Shown here piece after piece: positions 9,447-17,855 of a stretch of DNA of 64,000 nt (position 1 is its first letter; each line of letters starts with the position of its first letter). Source of the stretch: Allobosea caraganae (GTDB lineage: Bacteria; Pseudomonadota; Alphaproteobacteria; Rhizobiales; Beijerinckiaceae). The notes under the pieces are model-generated. The model did no database searches and had not been told where the DNA came from. It saw only the letters and a program-made list of their open reading frames with translations. The translations under genes and the position numbers were made by a program. The stretch spans positions 62,001 through 126,000 of the forward strand of contig NZ_QQTO01000019.1 in the NCBI RefSeq assembly GCF_003351345.1, written 5' to 3'.

Positions 9447-10044
9447 CCAGCCAGAGCAGCCACCGTACGGCTGACGGCATGTCAGAGGTTGTCCGTTGGT
9501 CGATTCCGGCCCTCGCGCGTCTACGCGATGGACATCCGGTTTGCGGGCCTCCCATGTCCGCTTCCGGCGCAGTGCTGGCCGGGCCCATTTTTCCTCAACA
9601 GTAAGGAGACATAAGAGCAGGAACTTTCTCCCTGAAAGTTTGCAATTGGTCTTGTTGCCCGCATCTCCAGGCTAAGCTCCGCCCACATCACGGAGAAAGA
9701 CGATAAAAATCCACAAGTTCACCCTCGCGGATGCGTCGTTGGAGCGCGCGCCTGGGCAGCAGGCAGAGGTGTTCGTCGGCAATCTGGTCGACGAGCGGCG
9801 GGGAGGGCCGATCACCATCGGCTATGGACGCTACGCGCCCGGCCAGAACCTCGCCGCACGATCATGATCTCGCGGGGGGACGGGCAAATTGAGCTCCAAC
9901 AGGCGATTAACGCCGAATTTACGACGCTTCCGCTAGGTTGGGGATGGCTCCCTCCAGGCGCGGATGCGGCCTCATCTGGTCCGCGCTTCGGTCTTCGTGG
10001 GACGCCGGCCTCGCCCTGTTGCGTAGAGTGTCCGAGCCAGCGTC
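9447..10044. other. Non-coding or decayed stretch before the chemotaxis cluster
   Basis: About 600 bases without an intact gene. The left third shows nothing recognisable. The middle holds the truncated cupin reading frame listed separately. The right part (9870-10044) has no credible reading frame with family features. It may contain the promoter of the receiver gene at 10045, but I cannot point to clear -35/-10 boxes. Confidence 0.5.
9703..9867 (+). pseudogene. Truncated cupin-domain gene remnant
   Basis: Reading from 9703 gives about 54 residues (IKIHKFTLADASLERAPGQQ, then VFVGNLVDERRGGPITIGYG, RYAPGQNLAA) and then TGA. The text resembles the N-terminal third of small ethanolamine-utilisation-like cupin proteins, where the chain normally continues into the metal-binding His motifs. 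There is a GGAGAAAG ribosome site at the right distance, but the start codon position reads ATA rather than ATG. Loss of the start codon and everything after the first strand points to a broken gene. No downstream remainder is visible. Confidence 0.55.
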
Positions 10045-10512
10045 ATGCATATCGCGCCGTCCTTCCCGAACCTCTCGGTGCTGCTGATCGACCCCAGCCC
10101 GCACTACCGGCGCATCATCCGGACGATGCTCTATCAGGCGCAGCTGCACCGCATCTTCGAGGCGGCCGACCTCTCCTCGGCGGCGACGACCTTCATCCAG
10201 AAGCAGCCCAACATCGTCATCCTCGACTGGGACCTGCCGGATGCCGGCAGCATCAAGTGCCTGGCCTCGATCCGCTCGTTCAAGACCTCGCCCTTCGCCA
10301 AGGCGCCGGTGCTGGTGATGATGGAGCGGCCCGACCGCCGCTCGGTCGTGCAGGCCGGCAAGCTCGGCGCGCACGAGATCATCACCAAGCCGATCTCGCC
10401 CAACAGCCTGTGGGCGCACCTGTCGGGAATCATCAACGTTCCGCGCAAGTACAAGGAATTGAACGGCAGCATCACCCTGGTGCCGCGCGTGATCAGCAAC
10501 GCGATGTTTTAG
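10045..10512 (+). CDS. Atypical receiver-domain (CheY-like) protein
   Basis: 155 residues, a single receiver domain plus a ~25-residue tail. The phosphoacceptor Asp is kept (VILDWDLPDAGSIKC, near residue 62) and the conserved Lys is in IITKPISP. Two other signature positions are altered: the acidic pair is reduced to one Asp (LLIDPSPHYRR) and the Thr/Ser after strand 4 is Met (PVLVMMERPDRR). This may make phosphorylation or output non-standard. It stands at the head of the chemotaxis cluster, but about 345 bases separate it from the STAS gene, so it probably has its own transcript. Confidence 0.8.
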   Translation: MHIAPSFPNLSVLLIDPSPHYRRIIRTMLYQAQLHRIFEAADLSSAATTFIQKQPNIVILDWDLPDAGSIKCLASIRSFKTSPFAKAPVLVMMERPDRRSVVQAGKLGAHEIITKPISPNSLWAHLSGIINVPRKYKELNGSITLVPRVISNAMF

Positions 10513-10858
10513 AGCATACTGCGGTTGCGCGGAACGCTCTCCCCGTCATCCCGGACAAGCCGCGCAGCGGCGCCGCTCCGGAAGCCATCGTAGGGGACTG
10601 AGCTCTATGATGGATCCCGGAGCTCCGTCCGGGATGACGGCGCCTGGTTCCGGCAAATCGCAGCACATTTCATGGCCGATCGAAGCCGGGCTCTACGCGT
10701 CTGCACGTTGAAAAATCGACGCATTTACCGCGCTCAAACATCGTTCACCACCTTCTTGCCCCAAGGTCGCCTAAAAGGTTGACGCAAGGGAGCCAAATTA
10801 GCGAAATCTTTACCAGTCTGACGCGATCTTCGACCGGCCAATCATAGGTCGCGCCGCC
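10513..10858. other. Intergenic region with palindromic repeat, before the chemotaxis operon
   Basis: About 345 bases without a gene. The left part holds a palindromic repeat (10543-10640, listed separately). The right part, 10740-10858, is less GC-rich and has a TTGACG at 10779 that could be a -35 box; a convincing -10 at 17 bases is not visible. It most likely holds the promoter for the STAS-cheY-cheA operon. Confidence 0.4.
10543..10640. repeat. Family 1 palindromic repeat, copy 1
   Basis: Outer arms CCGTCATCCCGG / CCGGGATGACGG surround an inner inverted pair around CCATCGTAGG and CTATGATGGATCC. The same plan recurs at 56036-56127 and 57327-57429. The transcript would fold into a long hairpin and may end transcription of the receiver gene. 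Confidence 0.8.
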
Positions 10859-11140
10859 GTGGTCATCACCGTCTCCCTACCTCCCTTCCTTGGTCGTTCC
10901 GAGGCCGCCACCTTTCGCAACCAGCTGCTCGTGGCGCTGGAGCAGAAGGAGAGCATCGCCGTCGAATGCGCCGAGGCCGGCCCTCTTCCCAGCCTGTGGA
11001 TCCAGCTGCTGCATGCGGCCGCAAGCAGCGCGAAAGCTCGGGGGCTTAGCGTGACGCTCAGAGCGGCTTCCGAGGAATGCCGCAAATCCTTGCAGGCGAT
11101 CGGGTTCGATCCCGCTCAAAGCGCCCTCGTTCTGGAGTGA
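10859..11140 (+). CDS. STAS-domain protein of the chemotaxis cluster
   Basis: 93 residues from GTG 10859, a stand-alone STAS-like fold: VVITVSLPPFLGRSEAATFR, then alternating strands and helices with SLWIQLLHAAASSAKARGL and the closing strand FDPAQSALVLE. STAS domains bind nucleotides or anti-sigma-type kinases and act as phosphoswitches. The usual Ser/Thr phosphosite region reads GPLPSLWIQLL, so Ser may be the acceptor. It precedes cheY by 5 bases and so is translationally linked to the chemotaxis genes. The start is weakly supported, with no clear Shine-Dalgarno. Confidence 0.72.
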   Translation: MVITVSLPPFLGRSEAATFRNQLLVALEQKESIAVECAEAGPLPSLWIQLLHAAASSAKARGLSVTLRAASEECRKSLQAIGFDPAQSALVLE

Positions 11141-11145
11141 TATCG

Positions 11146-11505
11146 ATGCGAATTCTGGCCATCGACGATACCAAGACTCTGCTCAGTTTGCTGTGCCTGA
11201 CCTTGCGGAATGCCGGACACGAAGTCGCCGCCGCCGAGAACGGCGAAGAGGGCCTGACCAAGTTCGACCAGTTCCAGCCCGACCTGGTGATCACCGACCT
11301 CAACATGCCGCTGATGGACGGGATCGAGTTCACGCGCGCCTGCCGCGCCCGCCCGGCCGGCCAGAACACCCCGATCATCGTGCTGACCACCGAGAACGGC
11401 GCGGAAATCAAGGCCGAAGGGCGCCGCGCCGGCGCCAGCGCCTGGATGGTCAAGCCGTTCGAGCCCAACACCCTGCTCGGCCTCGTCGCTCGCTATCAGA
11501 ACTGA
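11146..11505 (+). CDS. cheY: CheY-like response regulator
   Basis: 119 residues, one receiver domain with all signature residues: acidic pair in ILAIDDTKTLL, phospho-Asp in LVITDLNMPLMDGIEF, Thr in IIVLTTENGAEI and Lys in AWMVKPFEPNTLL. ATG 11146 follows a GGAG. It lies between the STAS gene and cheA (9 bp before cheA's GTG), so it is the probable cognate output of this CheA. It should carry phosphate from CheA to the motor or to another effector. Confidence 0.9.
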   Translation: MRILAIDDTKTLLSLLCLTLRNAGHEVAAAENGEEGLTKFDQFQPDLVITDLNMPLMDGIEFTRACRARPAGQNTPIIVLTTENGAEIKAEGRRAGASAWMVKPFEPNTLLGLVARYQN

Positions 11506-11514
11506 GGCCTTGCC

Positions 11515-13818
11515 GTGGATGCGCTAGCGGAACTCAAACAGACCTTCTTCCAGGAATGCGAGGAACTCCTCGGCGCGCTGGAGCAGAAGCTACAGGCGCT
11601 CGACGAGGGCTCGGTCGATTCCGAAGACGTTAACGCGGCCTTCCGCGCGATCCACTCGATCAAGGGCGGGGCAGGGGCCTTCGGCTGCACCGAGCTCGTC
11701 GCCTTCGCCCATGTCTTCGAGGCCTCGCTGGACCATTTGCGCTCCGGCCGCGTCGCCATCGTGGATGCGCCGTTCAGCCTGTTCCTGCGCTGCTCCGACG
11801 CCGTCGCCGACCTCGTCTCCGCCGCGCGCAACGACGAGCCGGCCCGGCCGCGCCCCGACCTGCTGGAGGCCCTGAGCCAGGTCGGCCAGAGCGAAGCGCC
11901 GAAGCCCGTTCCGGCACCCGCCGCCGCTGCTCCCACCAAACGCCCCCCGGTCAAGAGCGACGACGCCCCTCCGGGCATCGCCGCGCTCGGCAACCTGCTC
12001 GCGATGGTCGAGGCCAAGACCGGCGCGGCCAGCGCTCCGGTCGATGCCGGCTGGGACGACGAACCGGCCCCGGTGGCGGCGCCCAAGGCCAAGCCCGGCC
12101 GCGAAATCCGCCTCCACATCCATCCCGATACCGACCTGTTCCGCCGTGTGATCGAGCCGCGCGTCGTCATCGCGCTGCTGCCGCCGGAGGACATCGTCTC
12201 GGTCGTCTGCGACATGAGCCACGTGCCGGCGCTGGAGGCGATCGACGTCACCGATTGCTGGATGCGCTTCACGGTGACCCTGCGCACCGAGATGTCGATC
12301 GAGGAGATCCACGCCAAGTTCGACTTCACCCTCGCCGCCGAGGAGTTCGAGATCGAAGTCGAGCCGATGCCGGCCAATGACGATGTCGAGCCCGAGATCG
12401 AGGTGGCGGCGCCGGTCTCCGAGGTGCCGCAGAACGTCGCCGCCGACCTTTCCGCCATCCTGGCCAAGCTCGGCCCCGCTTCGGCCCCGGCCGCGCAGCC
12501 CGACATCGCGCCCGCACCAGCGGTGACGACGCAGCTCGTGACCGCGGCGCAAGCTCCCGCCGCGCCGCGTCCGGCCGCCCGGCCCCCCGCCAATGACGCA
12601 GTCGCGGCGCGCCAGCGCCAGGCCGTCAGCGTGCGCGTCGACCTCGACCGCATCGACAAGCTGATGAACCTGGTCGGCGAGATCGTCATCACCCAGTCGA
12701 TGCTGGTCGAATGCGTGCGCTCGCTGCCCTATGACGTCTATGCCAAGACGGCCGAAGGCATCCTGACCCTGTCGCGCCAGACGCGCGAGCTGCAGGACCA
12801 CGTCATGGCCGTGCGCGCCCAGCCGGTGAAGGCCGTGTTCCAGCGCATGCCGCGCTTGGTGCGCGAGCTGGCGCAGACGCTCGGCAAGGAAGTCCGGCTG
12901 GTGCTGGAGGGCGAGAACACCGAGGTCGACAAGACGATCATCGAGGAACTCGCCGATCCGCTGACCCACATGATCCGCAATTCTATGGATCACGGCCTGG
13001 AGACGCCCGAGGACCGCATCGCCGCCGGCAAGTCGCCGGAAGGGACGATCAAGCTCGTCGCCGAGCATCGCGCCGGGCGCATCGTCATCTCCGTCACCGA
13101 TGACGGGCGCGGCATCGGCCGTGACAAGCTGCTCGCCAAGGCGAAGTCCCGTGGCCTCGTCGGCCAGGACGAGAAGCTCGCGCCGGAGGAGATCGACCAG
13201 TTGATCTTCGCCGCCGGCCTGTCGACGGCCGAGGTGATCAGCGACGTGTCCGGCCGCGGCGTCGGCATGGACGTGGTGCGCCGCAACGTGGAATCGCTCG
13301 GCGGGCGCATCAGCGTCGATTCCGAGCCGGGCCGCGGCTGCAAGTTCACGCTTGCCCTGCCGCTGACGCTGGCCGTGCTCGAGGGCATGGTCATCCGCTG
13401 CGGCGAGGACCGCTACGTCATTCCGATTTCGAGCGTGATCGAGACCCAGCACCTCACCAACACGCCGATCGAGCACCTGACCTTCGGCCAAGAGGTGCTT
13501 CGCTGGCGCGGCGAGGTCACGCCGCTCTACCGGCTCGGCGCGGTCATGGGCTCGTCCGGACGGCCGGACGAGAACATCATCATCATCGCCGAGACCGAGC
13601 GTGGCGGGAATGTCGGCATCGCGGTCGACGAGATCGTCGGCCAGCAGCAGGTGGTCGTGAAGAGCCTCGAAGGCAATTACGGCACGGTCAACGGCGCGTC
13701 GGCCGCAACCATTCTCGGTGACGGGCTCGTCGCCCTCATCCTCGACGTCGATTCGATGCTTCGCCTGGCCGCATCCAGCGGCCGCCCACCCGCTTCCGCT
13801 CTAAAAATGGCTGGATGA
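11515..13818 (+). CDS. cheA: Chemotaxis histidine kinase CheA
   Basis: 767 residues from GTG 11515. Domain order: HPt (1-105) with phospho-His47 in AIHSIKGGAGAFG; Pro/Ala-rich linkers around a P2-like region (~195-285); dimerisation helices (~370-430); HATPase with N-box from DPLTHMIRNSMDHGLE (~481), G1 VTDDGRGIG and G2 GRGVGMDVVRRNVESLGG; and a C-terminal CheW-like domain (~620-750). It autophosphorylates and passes phosphate to CheY and CheB at the receptor array. Its stop overlaps the cheW start by 4 bases (ATGA). Confidence 0.95.
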   Translation: MDALAELKQTFFQECEELLGALEQKLQALDEGSVDSEDVNAAFRAIHSIKGGAGAFGCTELVAFAHVFEASLDHLRSGRVAIVDAPFSLFLRCSDAVADLVSAARNDEPARPRPDLLEALSQVGQSEAPKPVPAPAAAAPTKRPPVKSDDAPPGIAALGNLLAMVEAKTGAASAPVDAGWDDEPAPVAAPKAKPGREIRLHIHPDTDLFRRVIEPRVVIALLPPEDIVSVVCDMSHVPALEAIDVTDCWMRFTVTLRTEMSIEEIHAKFDFTLAAEEFEIEVEPMPANDDVEPEIEVAAPVSEVPQNVAADLSAILAKLGPASAPAAQPDIAPAPAVTTQLVTAAQAPAAPRPAARPPANDAVAARQRQAVSVRVDLDRIDKLMNLVGEIVITQSMLVECVRSLPYDVYAKTAEGILTLSRQTRELQDHVMAVRAQPVKAVFQRMPRLVRELAQTLGKEVRLVLEGENTEVDKTIIEELADPLTHMIRNSMDHGLETPEDRIAAGKSPEGTIKLVAEHRAGRIVISVTDDGRGIGRDKLLAKAKSRGLVGQDEKLAPEEIDQLIFAAGLSTAEVISDVSGRGVGMDVVRRNVESLGGRISVDSEPGRGCKFTLALPLTLAVLEGMVIRCGEDRYVIPISSVIETQHLTNTPIEHLTFGQEVLRWRGEVTPLYRLGAVMGSSGRPDENIIIIAETERGGNVGIAVDEIVGQQQVVVKSLEGNYGTVNGASAATILGDGLVALILDVDSMLRLAASSGRPPASALKMAG

Positions 13819-14330
13819 TCATGACGCTCCCCCTCGGCGAAAAGCACTTCTCGTCGGCACAGCCTGAATCGGCGGTGCGCCGCATCGTCACCTTCCGCGT
13901 CGGCGACCGGACCTTCGGCATCGATGTCGGCATGGTCCGCGAGATCAAGGGCTGGCAGGCGACGACCCCGCTGCCGCATGCGGCCCCGCATGTGCGCGGC
14001 GTGCTCAACCTGCGCGGCGTCATCCTCGCGGTCTACGACCTGCGCACCTCGATCGGCCTCGGCGTCACCGACGCGACCGCGACCCATGTCATCGTCGTGG
14101 TCGATGTCGAGGACAAGACCGCCGGCCTGCTGGTCGACTCGGTCTCGGACATCGTCGACGTGCCGGTCAGCGCGGTGCGCCCGGCTCCGGACCTGGAGCG
14201 CGACGAGCATGGGCTGATCGAAGGCCTCGTGCTGCTCGACACCGAGATCGTGGCGCTGCTCGACCTCGGGGCCGTGATCCGCGATGGCGGCGCCGAGGCG
14301 CCGGCCGCGCGGCAGGCGCGCGTCGCGTAA
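13815..14330 (+). CDS. cheW: Chemotaxis adaptor CheW
   Basis: 171 residues, one CheW SH3-like double-barrel domain: IVTFRVGDRTFGIDVGMVREI, then HVRGVLNLRGVILAVYDLR, the family's most conserved stretch, and a closing GLVLLDTEIVALLDL. It couples receptors to CheA. Start 13815 overlaps the cheA stop; ATG 13821 is an alternative. The MCP gene follows 71 bp downstream, after a short hairpin-prone gap. Confidence 0.93.
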   Translation: MIMTLPLGEKHFSSAQPESAVRRIVTFRVGDRTFGIDVGMVREIKGWQATTPLPHAAPHVRGVLNLRGVILAVYDLRTSIGLGVTDATATHVIVVVDVEDKTAGLLVDSVSDIVDVPVSAVRPAPDLERDEHGLIEGLVLLDTEIVALLDLGAVIRDGGAEAPAARQARVA

Positions 14331-14401
14331 GGGTCGGGCGTTAGGACCATCCAGACGTCGCGGCGGAAGAAGCCGTCCGCGAGAAAGAAAACGACGCCAG
14401 C

Positions 14402-16390
14402 ATGGGCAGCTCCCTCGGTTCCCTCTCGCGACTCTCGGTCAAGCTGCCGCTGATGTTTCTCGGCGCGGCCTTCGTCGCGGGCGGAGCCGTCGGCGCGGCG
14501 GCCTATCACGTCGCCTGGGGCCGGCTGAACGACCTCGCCCAGCTCGGCCTGAGCGCCGCCGACATCCAGGGCGCGGTCAGCGCCGCCGGGCCGCAGATGC
14601 TGACGATCAGCGCCGCTGCGCTGGCCGGCATCGGCCTCGTCGGCTGGCTCGCCGCCCGCACGATCTACCGGCCGATCGTGGCGATGCGCGATGCGGTCGG
14701 CCAACTGGCCCAAGGCGAGACCATCGCCATTCCCGGCCTGAGCCGCCGCGACGAGATCGGCGATCTCGCCCGCGCCATGACCAGCATTCACGAAGCCGGC
14801 GTCGAGGCCGCGCGCATCCGCGCCGCGCTCGACGGCTGCCGCACCAACGTCATGGTCTGCGACGCGCAGAACCGCGTCGTCTACGTCAACAACTCGCTGC
14901 TGAAGTTCTTCACCGACGCGCAAGAAGACTTTCGCGTCGCCTTCCCGGGCTGCTCGGCCAAGGACATGCTCGGCCGGGTGATGGAAGCCGTCCATCGCGA
15001 GCAGTCCTTCGGGCTGAGCGACGCGGCACGCACCACCCGCTTCGCGCTCGGCCGCCGCACGGTGTCGCTGACGCTGAGCCCGGTGCTGCACGGCAATGGC
15101 GAGCGGCTCGGCACCTCCGTCGAATGGTTGGAGCTGACCGACGAGCTCGCCGCCGCGAACGAGGTGGCGGAGGTCGTCTCGGCCGCGGTCGAGGGCGATT
15201 TCTCGCGCCGCATCCCGCTCGCCGGCAAGCCCGAGGCGCTGGCCCGGATCGCCGAGGGCATGAACCAGATCAACGCGCTGGTCGACGGCGCGGTCGGCGA
15301 ATTCGCCGCCGTGCTCGGCGGCCTGGCGCAGGGTGACCTGACCAACCGCATGGCGGGCGACTATCGCGGCCGCTTCGGCGAGCTGAAGCAGAGCCTGAAC
15401 GGCACGCTGGCGCATCTCGGCGAGACCGTCTCGACCATCCAGGCGACGGCCGGCAACGTCTCGCGCGCCGCGACCGAGATCAATGCCGGCGCCGGCGACC
15501 TCGCCAGGCGCACCGAGGAGACCGCGACCAATCTCGAAGAGACCGCGGCGACCACCGAGGAGCTGGCGGCCTCGGTCAAGCAGAGCGCGGGCCGCTCGCG
15601 CGAGGCGACGTCGCTTGCCGGCGAGGCGATGAGCGTCGCCAATGACGGCAAGGCCGTGGTCTCGCAGGCGGTCGGCGCGATCGAGCGCATCGAGAACTCC
15701 TCCGGCCGCATCTCCGAGATCGTCTCGGTCATCGACGACATCGCCTTCCAGACCAACCTGCTGGCGCTGAACGCAGCCGTCGAGGCCGCTCGCGCCGGCG
15801 ATGCCGGCAAGGGCTTCGCGGTGGTCGCCTCCGAGGTGCGGGCGCTGGCGCAGCGCTCCAGCCAGGCCGCCAAGGACATCAAGGGGCTGATCGTCTCCTC
15901 GAACCAGCAGGTCGGCGAGGGCGTCAAGTTCGTGCGCAGCACCGGCGAGGCGCTGGAGCGCATCGTCGCTGCTGCCGGCAAGGTCTCGGCCACGGTCGCC
16001 GACATCTCGTCGGCCACCGCCGAGCAGGCGCATGGCATCGAGGAGATGAGCCAGACGGTCGCGCATATGGACGAGATGACCCAGCAGAACTCGGCCCTGG
16101 CCGAGCAGAGCGCCTCCTCGGCCACCGAGCTGATGGGCGAGATCGCGACGCTGAGAGACCTCGTCGCCTTCTTCCGCACCGAGGCCCTCCAGGCTCCGGC
16201 GGCCAGATATGCTGCTCCCGGCGAGCCGGCCCGGCTGCAACGGCTCGCCGCGGCGGCGCTGGTCGAGCAGGCGCAGCCGCCGCGCCGCTTCGAGCCGCGC
16301 CGGCCCGAGCCCGCGCCGCAGCCGGCCCGCGCCGCGCCGCGCCGCCGCGCTGCTTCCGGCGGACGCGCCGATGACTGGGCCGAGTTCTAG
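14402..16390 (+). CDS. Methyl-accepting chemotaxis protein with C-terminal CheR-docking pentapeptide
   Basis: 662 residues. TM1 (~15-36) and TM2 (~74-92) enclose only about 35 periplasmic residues, too few for a usual ligand domain. A HAMP domain follows (~93-140), then a PAS-like cytoplasmic segment (~138-245: [20 protein letters not shown]) and a second HAMP-like repeat (~250-345). The signalling tip reads [20 protein letters not shown], the classic MA hairpin. The protein ends in a Pro/Arg/Ala-rich flexible tail and DWAEF, which fits the xWxxF pentapeptide that tethers CheR and CheB. Sensing is therefore likely cytoplasmic or via the PAS segment. Confidence 0.9.
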   Translation: MGSSLGSLSRLSVKLPLMFLGAAFVAGGAVGAAAYHVAWGRLNDLAQLGLSAADIQGAVSAAGPQMLTISAAALAGIGLVGWLAARTIYRPIVAMRDAVGQLAQGETIAIPGLSRRDEIGDLARAMTSIHEAGVEAARIRAALDGCRTNVMVCDAQNRVVYVNNSLLKFFTDAQEDFRVAFPGCSAKDMLGRVMEAVHREQSFGLSDAARTTRFALGRRTVSLTLSPVLHGNGERLGTSVEWLELTDELAAANEVAEVVSAAVEGDFSRRIPLAGKPEALARIAEGMNQINALVDGAVGEFAAVLGGLAQGDLTNRMAGDYRGRFGELKQSLNGTLAHLGETVSTIQATAGNVSRAATEINAGAGDLARRTEETATNLEETAATTEELAASVKQSAGRSREATSLAGEAMSVANDGKAVVSQAVGAIERIENSSGRISEIVSVIDDIAFQTNLLALNAAVEAARAGDAGKGFAVVASEVRALAQRSSQAAKDIKGLIVSSNQQVGEGVKFVRSTGEALERIVAAAGKVSATVADISSATAEQAHGIEEMSQTVAHMDEMTQQNSALAEQSASSATELMGEIATLRDLVAFFRTEALQAPAARYAAPGEPARLQRLAAAALVEQAQPPRRFEPRRPEPAPQPARAAPRRRAASGGRADDWAEF

Positions 16391-16413
16391 GCCATGGCAG
16401 CAGAGTTGCGTTG

Positions 16414-17262
16414 ATGCTTGCGCCCCAGACCATCCACGAGACCACGCTGTCGCGCGACGACATGGGCTTCATCGCGAAGCTGGTCTACGAGCATGCCGGC
16501 ATCGTCATCCGCGAGCACAAGGAGGCGATGACGCGCGGGCGCCTGTCGCGGCGCGTCAAGGCGCTCGGCCTGGGCTCGGTGGCGGAATACTGCGCCTTCC
16601 TGAAGACGCCGGGGGCGACCGGCGAGATTCCCGAGCTGATCAACGCCGTCACGACCAACCACACCGCCTTCTTCCGCGAGCGGCACCATTTCGACCATCT
16701 GCGCCGGGACGTGCTGCCTAAGCTGGTGCAGGAGCGCGGCGGCCGGCGCGGGCGCATCCGGATCTGGTCCTCGGCCTGCTCCTCGGGCGAGGAGCCGTAC
16801 AGCATCGCCGCGATTGCGCGCGACGTGCTCGGCGCGCGCCATGACCTCGACTTCCGCATCCTGGCGACGGATATCGACACCGACATCCTCGACCGTGCCG
16901 AAGCGGGCATCTACCCGCTCGAGCTGTTCGAGCGGCTGCCCGCCGACATCAAGCCGCTGCTCAGGCTCGACGGCATGGCCGGGCGCGGCGAGGGGCGGAT
17001 CAGCGACGATCTGCGCCGGCTGATCGCCTTCAAGCGGCTGAACCTGATCGAGACCTGGCCGATGCGGGGGCCGTTCGACGTGATCTTCTGCCGCAACGTC
17101 TTCATCTATTTCGACACCCAGACCAAAGCGGCGATCCTCGACCGCTTCGTGTCGCTGCTCGCGCCGGGCGGCTTCCTCTACCTCGGCCATTCGGAATCGC
17201 TACCGCAACCGCATCCGCAGCTCCGGCTGATCGGGCGCACCATCTACGAGAGAACCCCATGA
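16414..17262 (+). CDS. cheR: Chemoreceptor glutamate methyltransferase CheR
   Basis: 282 residues from ATG 16414 (a TTG at 16411 is the only other option). The N-terminal helical domain reads ITxx-like INAVTTNHTAFFRERHHFDH, and the SAM-binding Rossmann part has IWSSACSSGEEPYSIA, LATDIDTDIL and FDVIFCRNVFIYFD. The beta subdomain that binds receptor pentapeptides lies around LRLDGMAGRGEGRIS. It methylates Glu residues of the upstream MCP using S-adenosylmethionine. Its stop overlaps cheD by 4 bases. Confidence 0.94.
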   Translation: MLAPQTIHETTLSRDDMGFIAKLVYEHAGIVIREHKEAMTRGRLSRRVKALGLGSVAEYCAFLKTPGATGEIPELINAVTTNHTAFFRERHHFDHLRRDVLPKLVQERGGRRGRIRIWSSACSSGEEPYSIAAIARDVLGARHDLDFRILATDIDTDILDRAEAGIYPLELFERLPADIKPLLRLDGMAGRGEGRISDDLRRLIAFKRLNLIETWPMRGPFDVIFCRNVFIYFDTQTKAAILDRFVSLLAPGGFLYLGHSESLPQPHPQLRLIGRTIYERTP

Positions 17263-17855
17263 GCACGGCCCGGTCCTCTCGCCGCTATTTCGACCCACGT
17301 TTTGAGGCCACCATCATCACCGTGGCGCCGGGCGAGCATGAGATCACCGCGGCCAAGGACGAGATCGTCGCGACCGTGCTCGGCTCCTGCATCTCGGTGT
17401 GCATGCGCGATCCTCAGGCCGGGGTCGGCGGGCTCAACCATTTCCTGCTGCCCAAGAACAATGGCGGCAACGACACCAGCGCCGGCGAGCGCTATGGCGA
17501 CACCGCCATGGAGGTGCTGATCAACGGCCTGATGAAGCGCGGCGCCAAGCGCGGCCACCTCGAAGCCAAGGTCTTCGGCGGCGCGCGCGTGCTGTCGGGC
17601 GCGACCATGCTCGCGATCGGCGACGGCAACATCGCCTTCGTGCTCGACTTCCTCAACCGCGAGGGCATCCCGATCGTCTCCAAGGATGTCGGCGGCACGC
17701 GCTCGCGGCGCATCCACTACCAGCCTGCCACCGGCCGGGCCTGGGTGCAGCACGTCCAGCCGAGCGCGCGCAGCACCGAGCACGAGCAGGAAGTCGCCTA
17801 TCTCAACCGCCTCAAGACCCAACCCGTCGCAGGTGACATCGAGATCTTCTCATGA
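17259..17855 (+). CDS. cheD: Chemoreceptor glutamine deamidase CheD
   Basis: 198 residues. Catalytic Cys44 is in VLGSCISVCM and His61 in GVGGLNHFLLP, the expected Cys-His pair; the Thr position lies later in VGGTRSRRIHY, and KVFGGARVL is also conserved. It deamidates receptor Gln to Glu so CheR can methylate them. Start and stop both overlap neighbours by 4 bases (ATGA on each side), so cheR, cheD and cheB are translationally coupled. Confidence 0.94.
   Translation: MSTARSSRRYFDPRFEATIITVAPGEHEITAAKDEIVATVLGSCISVCMRDPQAGVGGLNHFLLPKNNGGNDTSAGERYGDTAMEVLINGLMKRGAKRGHLEAKVFGGARVLSGATMLAIGDGNIAFVLDFLNREGIPIVSKDVGGTRSRRIHYQPATGRAWVQHVQPSARSTEHEQEVAYLNRLKTQPVAGDIEIFS

Noticed and set aside
9864..10601. 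A 245-codon frame overlapping the first receiver gene
   Set aside because: Out of frame with the receiver domain; Arg/Pro/Ala-rich text without domains.
10779..10807. A sigma-70 promoter for the chemotaxis operon
   Set aside because: TTGACG is present but no acceptable -10 box follows at 16-18 bases, so it is not listed as a feature.
14033..16240. A 735-codon minus-strand frame opposite cheW and the MCP
   Set aside because: Shadow frame; the sense strand carries HAMP and MA motifs.
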